Source: Bacteroidales bacterium (GTDB taxonomy: Bacteria > Bacteroidota > Bacteroidia > Bacteroidales > Muribaculaceae). Taken from it: 63,641 nucleotides of DNA. Made by a program: the position numbers and the translations under genes. The DNA lies in the NCBI GenBank assembly GCA_014800735.1, contig JAAVFP010000003.1, forward strand, positions 3,614 to 67,254, given 5' to 3'. Positions 59,670-63,641 of this stretch are shown one piece after another. Each line of letters opens with the position of its first letter. Within the stretch, counting starts at the first letter, position 1. Under the pieces are notes generated by a model, which made no database searches, was not told where the DNA came from, and saw only the letters and a program-made list of their open reading frames with translations.

Positions 59670-61013
59670 TTATCGTCGTTGTTTCATCTGGCGCATCTGG
59701 CGCATCATGGCAGCGGGATTGTTGCCCATGGTGCTCACCTGGTGCATCATTTTACGGATGCCGTCGAACTGCTTGATAAGTTTGTTGACATCCTGGATTG
59801 AAGTGCCCGAACCGGCTGCGATGCGCTTCACGCGTGTGCCGCGGATGCTTTCGGGGTGCTCGCGCTCGTAGGGGGTCATGGACATGATGATGGCCTCGAT
59901 GCCCTTGAAGGCGTCGTTGTCAATGTCGACGTCCTTGATGGCCTTGCCCACGCCGGGAATCATGGCGGCGAGGTCCTTGATGTTACCCATCTTCTTGATT
60001 TGCTGAATCTGCGACAGGAAGTCGTTGAAGTTGAACTGGTTCTTGCGCAGCTTGCGGGCAATTTCCTCGGCTTCCTTTTCGTCGTACTGCTGCTGGGCGC
60101 GTTCGACGAGCGACACGATGTCGCCCATGCCCAGGATGCGGCTTGCCATGCGGTCGGGGTGGAACACCTCGATGCCATCGAGCTTCTCGCCTGTACCGAT
60201 GAATTTGATGGGCTTGTCCACCACGGAGCGGATGGAGAGGGCAGCACCGCCGCGGGCGTCGCCGTCGAGCTTGGTGAGCACCACGCCATCGAAGTCGAGG
60301 CGGTCGTTGAAGGTCTTGGCGGTGTTGACGGCGTCGCTACCGGTCATGGCATCCACCACGAAGAGGATTTCGCCGGGGTTGATGGCTTTCTTGATGGCCT
60401 CGATTTCGTTCATCATCTCCTCGTCGACGGCCAGACGGCCGGCGGTGTCGACAATCACGAGGTCGAAGCCGTTGGACTTGGCGAACTCGATACCACGCTT
60501 GGCAATGCCTACGGGGTCCTTAACGCCGTCCTCGGTGTAGACCTGTGCGCCGATGGAGTCGGCGAGCACTTTGAGCTGGTCGATAGCGGCGGGGCGGTAA
60601 ACGTCGCAGGCCACGAGCAGCGGGCGCATGCCTTTTTCATTTTTGAGGCGCTGAGCCAGTTTGCCGGTGAAGGTGGTTTTACCGGAGCCCTGCAGACCCG
60701 ACATGAGGATTACGGCGGGCTTTCCGGCAAGATTAAGGCCGGTTGCGTCGCCACCCATCAGGGCGGTGAGCTCGTCGTGAACAATCTTCACCATCAGCTC
60801 GGAGGGCTTGATGGCGTTGATAACGTTCTGGCCCATAGCTTTCTTCTTGACCGTGTCGGTGAAGCTTTTGGCCACTTTGTAGTGGACGTCGGAGTCCATG
60901 AGAGCCTTGCGCACGTCCTTGAGCGTTTCGGCTACGTTGATTTCAGTAATTCGTCCTTGGCCTTTGAGGAGCTTGAAGCTGCGCTCAAGGCGTTCGCTTA
61001 GTCGTTCAAACAT
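59670..61013 (-). CDS. ffh: Signal recognition particle protein Ffh
   Basis: A 447-residue SRP GTPase that targets membrane proteins co-translationally. N-domain at the start ([20 protein letters not shown]), G-domain with [15 protein letters not shown] (about 109), [25 protein letters not shown] and [14 protein letters not shown], then the methionine-rich M domain ending in [19 protein letters not shown]. The SRP RNA gene was not found in this window. Confidence 0.98.
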   Translation of the reverse strand: MFERLSERLERSFKLLKGQGRITEINVAETLKDVRKALMDSDVHYKVAKSFTDTVKKKAMGQNVINAIKPSELMVKIVHDELTALMGGDATGLNLAGKPAVILMSGLQGSGKTTFTGKLAQRLKNEKGMRPLLVACDVYRPAAIDQLKVLADSIGAQVYTEDGVKDPVGIAKRGIEFAKSNGFDLVIVDTAGRLAVDEEMMNEIEAIKKAINPGEILFVVDAMTGSDAVNTAKTFNDRLDFDGVVLTKLDGDARGGAALSIRSVVDKPIKFIGTGEKLDGIEVFHPDRMASRILGMGDIVSLVERAQQQYDEKEAEEIARKLRKNQFNFNDFLSQIQQIKKMGNIKDLAAMIPGVGKAIKDVDIDNDAFKGIEAIIMSMTPYEREHPESIRGTRVKRIAAGSGTSIQDVNKLIKQFDGIRKMMHQVSTMGNNPAAMMRQMRQMKQRR

Positions 61014-61040
61014 ATATTATTCAGGGCTCTGGATTGCAGA

Positions 61041-61394
61041 TTATTTAATGAGTTTATTGGTGGCGGTATCAGGGAAGATAACCTTGGGAGTGAACTGGCG
61101 TGCCTCGTCGGGGGTCATGGTGGCGTAGCTCATGATGATGACGATGTCGCCGGGTTGCACCATACGTGCGGCGGCGCCGTTGAGGCAGATTACGCCCGAA
61201 CCGCGCGGGCCGGGGATGGTGTAGGTGTCCAGACGGGCACCGTTGTTGTTGTTCACAATGTAGACGCGCTCACCGGCGAGGATGCCTGCGGCATCGAGGA
61301 GGTCTTCGTCGATTGTGATACTGCCTATATAGTCAAGCCGCGATTCGGTGACCGTCACGCGGTGGATTTTCGATTTAAGAACCTGGATGAACAT
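61041..61394 (-). CDS. panD: Aspartate 1-decarboxylase
   Basis: A 117-residue pyruvoyl enzyme making beta-alanine for pantothenate. The self-cleavage site Gly24-Ser25 is in [10 protein letters not shown], with Lys9 and Tyr58-region residues in place ([20 protein letters not shown]). It is 5 nt downstream of panC, as expected for a pantothenate pair. Confidence 0.97.
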   Translation of the reverse strand: MFIQVLKSKIHRVTVTESRLDYIGSITIDEDLLDAAGILAGERVYIVNNNNGARLDTYTIPGPRGSGVICLNGAAARMVQPGDIVIIMSYATMTPDEARQFTPKVIFPDTATNKLIK

Positions 61395-61399
61395 TTTTT

Positions 61400-62254
61400 T
61401 CAGTATCGGATGTTGTCAATCAGGCGGACATCGCCGCAGTAAACAGTAACACAGCCGACGGTACCGCGGCTTCCGGCCTCGTCCCAGCGGGCGATGGGCT
61501 GCATGGTGAGTGCGTCGACAATCCGGTAGTACTCGGTGCGGAAAAGTGCGTCCGAAGCATCGATTGCCTCGGTGACGGCCTTTTCAACCTCGGCGGGCTG
61601 CATGCCCTGCGCCTTGAGGTCGCGGCTGGCCAGGAGCACCTGGTGGATGCGGGGAGCGATAGCGCGTGCCTCGGGAGTGAGGCGAACGTTGCGCGAGCTG
61701 AGCGCAAGGCCGTCGGCTTCGCGCACGATGGGGCAGTCGATAATCTCGAGGGTGTCGAAGCCTTCGAGCTCGGCCATCTTGCGGATTACGGCAATCTGCT
61801 GGAAATCCTTCTCGCCGAAGTATGCGCGAGTGGGCTTGGCCCATGCAAAAAGCTTGCTCACAATCTGAGCCACGCCGTTGAAATGGCCCGGGCGCATGGC
61901 GCCTTCCATCACTTCGGCCACAGGGCCGAGGTCGAAGGTGCGGGTGTCGGGCTCGGGGTAAACTTCAGCCACCGAGGGAACGAAAGCGTAGTCGGCGCCA
62001 AGGCTCTCAAGGAGAGCGCAGTCGGCTTCCTCGGTGCGCGGGTAGGTCTGAAGGTCGGTGGAGTTGTTGAACTGAGTGGGGTTGACGAAAACACTCACCA
62101 CCACAATATCATTTTCTTTGCGTGCGCGTTCAACCAGCGACGCGTGGCCGGCGTGGAGAGCTCCCATCGTCGGTACAAGTCCTATTGTCTTGCCTTCGGC
62201 GCGTGCAGCGTCGACGACTTCGTTAAGGTGCTTGACAGTACGGATTATTTCCAT
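61400..62254 (-). CDS. panC: Pantothenate synthetase
   Basis: A 284-residue enzyme ligating pantoate and beta-alanine. [20 protein letters not shown] (about 25-44) has the HIGH-type [12 protein letters not shown] (about 148) and [16 protein letters not shown] (KMSKS-type) follow. Its TATTTTTG promoter at 62296-62303 starts the panC-panD-ffh-folD run. Confidence 0.97.
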   Translation of the reverse strand: MEIIRTVKHLNEVVDAARAEGKTIGLVPTMGALHAGHASLVERARKENDIVVVSVFVNPTQFNNSTDLQTYPRTEEADCALLESLGADYAFVPSVAEVYPEPDTRTFDLGPVAEVMEGAMRPGHFNGVAQIVSKLFAWAKPTRAYFGEKDFQQIAVIRKMAELEGFDTLEIIDCPIVREADGLALSSRNVRLTPEARAIAPRIHQVLLASRDLKAQGMQPAEVEKAVTEAIDASDALFRTEYYRIVDALTMQPIARWDEAGSRGTVGCVTVYCGDVRLIDNIRY

Positions 62255-62295
62255 TTCTTGTTTCGTTAGGGCCTTGGCCCATTTTTTTCAGTCTG

Positions 62296-62303
62296 CAAAA
62301 ATA
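62296..62303 (-). promoter_or_regulatory. -7 box (TATTTTTG) of panC
   Basis: TAnnTTTG box on the minus strand, 41 nt before the panC ATG. Confidence 0.6.
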
Positions 62304-62328
62304 CGAATTTCCATTCAATCGGCAAAAT

Positions 62329-63219
62329 TTACATAAAAATCCGTAATATTGCAGCTGCGCCGGGCAAGCCCCACCGGGTCCAGGCGTAGGCAAAGCGCAG
62401 GAGTCGGCGGCGAGAGGCTGCGGGTGTTGCGGCGAGCGAACGGCGGAAAAGCGCCTCGGCTTCGGGTCCGCGGCTGTTGGCGGCCAGAATCACTCGTTTG
62501 AGCTCGGGCCAGTGGGCGCGCCGTGGACCGAGTGATGCAGCGATGCCGGTGAGCGCCTCGTCGATTTGCGCGATGTTGGCGGCAAGCTCGCCCCGGCTGA
62601 TTGAGTCGGCCTGCAGGTGGCATTGCACTGAGGGGCGTCCGTGCAGTTTCACTATTTTAGGGTTGAAGCACAGCAGGCGGGCACCCAGCTCAATGTCGTC
62701 CCACACGGAAAGGCTTGCGTTCCACCCCCCTGCGCGGCGGAACAGCGAGGTGCGTGCGGAGTAGCGTTGGGTGGCCATGGTGCCGTTGAACAGCGATCGG
62801 TACTGGCAATCACGGGCGGAGAACACGCCGGTGCGGTATTTACGGCCGTCGCGGAGCATGTCGATATTCCAGCCGATAATATCGGCGTCGGGATGGCGAC
62901 GGATAGCTTTTGCAACCCTCTCCATGTGGCCTGGCAGCATCTCGTCATCCGAGTCGAAAAACAATGTCCACTCCGTTGTGACGGCATCCAGGCCGCGCTG
63001 GCGGGCGGCAGCGGCCCCGCAGCGCCCCTCGGTGAGCAGGGTGGCACGGCCGGTATGATTGTCGGCCCAGCAGCGGAGGATATCAGTTGTGCCGTCGGTG
63101 GAATTATTGTCGACCAATATCACGCGGAAGTCCTGCCACGACTGGGCATCGAGCGACTCAAGCGTTCGCCCGACCACCCTGGCGCGGTTATAGACCGGAA
63201 TAACTACAGTGATCAACAT
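62329..63219 (-). CDS. Glycosyltransferase family 2 protein
   Basis: A 296-residue GT-A enzyme. The ATG at 63219 gives MLITVVIPVYNRARVVGRTL; VILVDNNSTDGT (about 35) binds the nucleotide sugar, FFDSDDEMLPGH (about 87) is the DxD region, and FRRAGGWNASLSVWDDIELG follows. The C-terminus is arginine-rich and amphipathic (RRRLLRFAYAWTRWGLPGAA). Donor and acceptor are unknown. The -7 box is 6 nt before the ATG. Confidence 0.9.
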   Translation of the reverse strand: MLITVVIPVYNRARVVGRTLESLDAQSWQDFRVILVDNNSTDGTTDILRCWADNHTGRATLLTEGRCGAAAARQRGLDAVTTEWTLFFDSDDEMLPGHMERVAKAIRRHPDADIIGWNIDMLRDGRKYRTGVFSARDCQYRSLFNGTMATQRYSARTSLFRRAGGWNASLSVWDDIELGARLLCFNPKIVKLHGRPSVQCHLQADSISRGELAANIAQIDEALTGIAASLGPRRAHWPELKRVILAANSRGPEAEALFRRSLAATPAASRRRLLRFAYAWTRWGLPGAAAILRIFM

Positions 63220-63225
63220 ACTTTG

Positions 63226-63233
63226 CAAAGGTA
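63226..63233 (-). promoter_or_regulatory. -7 box (TACCTTTG) of the glycosyltransferase gene
   Basis: TAnnTTTG box on the minus strand, 6 nt before the ATG at 63219, implying an almost leaderless mRNA. Confidence 0.55.
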
Positions 63234-63255
63234 CGACATTAGATTAAATAAGTGA

Positions 63256-63291
63256 GCCTGTGGCAGCGAAAAAAATGCGCATGCCGCAGGC
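63256..63291 (-). terminator. Possible terminator hairpin after the esterase gene
   Basis: GCCTGTGGCA (63256-63265) and TGCCGCAGGC (63282-63291) pair with one G-T. The T-run lies in the loop on the minus strand rather than after the stem, so termination is uncertain. Confidence 0.35.
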
Positions 63292-63389
63292 CCGGGGGAG
63301 TGTGTCAGACAGTATCAGAATTGTTCTAAAACCACAGCGCAAAATTACGGTGGTCGTGTCCCAAATTCCGATACATGTAATATGTGGGA

Positions 63390-63641
63390 TTATTTTTTCT
63401 GATTAAACAGCCAGGGCATTAGTCCGGGATCGTTGAATGCGTTGTGCCAGCTGCCGTGGGTTACGCCGGGAAATTCGAAGTATAAAACGTTGGCACCGGC
63501 GTTTTTCAGTGCCTTATAGGCCTGGCGCGAACCCTCGACGGGTACAACGGCATCGGCGTCGCCGTGATAGATACGGAAGTTTACGTCTTTCGCTGCCGGT
63601 AAGCGTTCGGGGTTAACCGTGCCGCAAATCGGCACAGCAGC
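63390..63641 (-). CDS. Alpha/beta-hydrolase (esterase/peptidase) C-terminus, cut by window edge
   Basis: Only the last 83 or so codons are present. RIYHGDADAVVPVEGSRQAY contains the catalytic aspartate and EFPGVTHGSWHNAF the catalytic histidine of an alpha/beta hydrolase of the phospholipase/carboxylesterase or prolyl-oligopeptidase type. The nucleophile lies outside the window, so subfamily and export signal cannot be judged. Confidence 0.8.
   Translation of the reverse strand, partial: AAVPICGTVNPERLPAAKDVNFRIYHGDADAVVPVEGSRQAYKALKNAGANVLYFEFPGVTHGSWHNAFNDPGLMPWLFNQKK

Overview
The window looks like a chromosomal segment of a moderately GC-rich member of the Bacteroidales, most likely Muribaculaceae or a close relative. 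This is inferred from three things: promoters of the Bacteroidetes type (TAnnTTTG at -7, often TTG or TTTG about 20 nt upstream), the near absence of Shine-Dalgarno sequences, and Bacteroidetes protein families (PorT-like barrel, GldB-like lipoprotein, DUF4250, DUF4301, DUF5063, DUF3791). No tRNA, rRNA, CRISPR array, intact insertion sequence or prophage was seen.

Layout. 1-4.4 kb (minus): one operon reading TPR/PD40 protein, flotillin-like FloA, CstA transporter and a PHP phosphatase cut by the window edge. 4.5-6.0 kb: a PadR-PspC pair with a probable operator in its promoter. 6.1-13.2 kb (minus): a surface-glycan cluster (Wzi-like barrel, lipoprotein, LegB-like dehydratase, ATP-grasp enzyme, NeuB/LegI-like synthase), followed by a LysM/periplasmic-binding protein and a PorT-like barrel. 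13.3-15.1 kb: a LysE exporter and a MORN-GH25 muramidase, divergent. 15.1-18.2 kb (plus): an accessory island with a decayed copy of the muramidase 3' end, a duplicated DUF3791 promoter/start, an AT-rich DUF1016 nuclease, the remnant of a second DUF1016 gene, an intact DUF3791 gene and a RhuM gene.

18.3-23.9 kb (plus): tightly overlapping operon gltX, waaA, an ArgC-like gene lacking the catalytic cysteine, an EamA transporter and a secreted metallo-beta-lactamase-fold protein. 23.9-26.6 kb: YfcE-like phosphodiesterase, DUF6291 protein, a HigBA-like toxin-antitoxin pair, an OmpA-like lipoprotein. 26.7-33.6 kb (plus): EamA transporter, DUF4250, UvrD/PcrA helicase, NspC, glycosyltransferase, YbaK-type deacylase, RadC. 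dnaA is convergent with radC. 35.3-43.3 kb: MCE protein and amidase (minus); GldB-like, FKBP isomerase and an unknown secreted protein (plus); a tiny ORF; SstT-like symporter, TatC and TatA (minus); fabD (plus). 43.6-52.8 kb (minus): M18 peptidase, DUF5063, nadD, gmk, DUF4301, a TPR protein and a GH20 hexosaminidase, with unusual palindromic elements between the genes. 52.9-55.9 kb (plus): thrC, unknown, acyltransferase, nitrilase. 56-63.6 kb (minus): CPBP protease, TrmN6, CapA, FolD, Ffh, PanD, PanC, a glycosyltransferase and a truncated esterase.

Most interesting signals: a family of at least four long imperfect palindromes centred on a GTC-hairpin-TCCyT core (43.4-47.2 kb); GTAG-type REP/BIME elements near 56.0 and 58.7 kb; the rearranged DUF1016/DUF3791 island; the ArgC-like pseudoenzyme; and many promoters whose -7 box lies only 4-8 nt from the start codon, suggesting leaderless transcripts.
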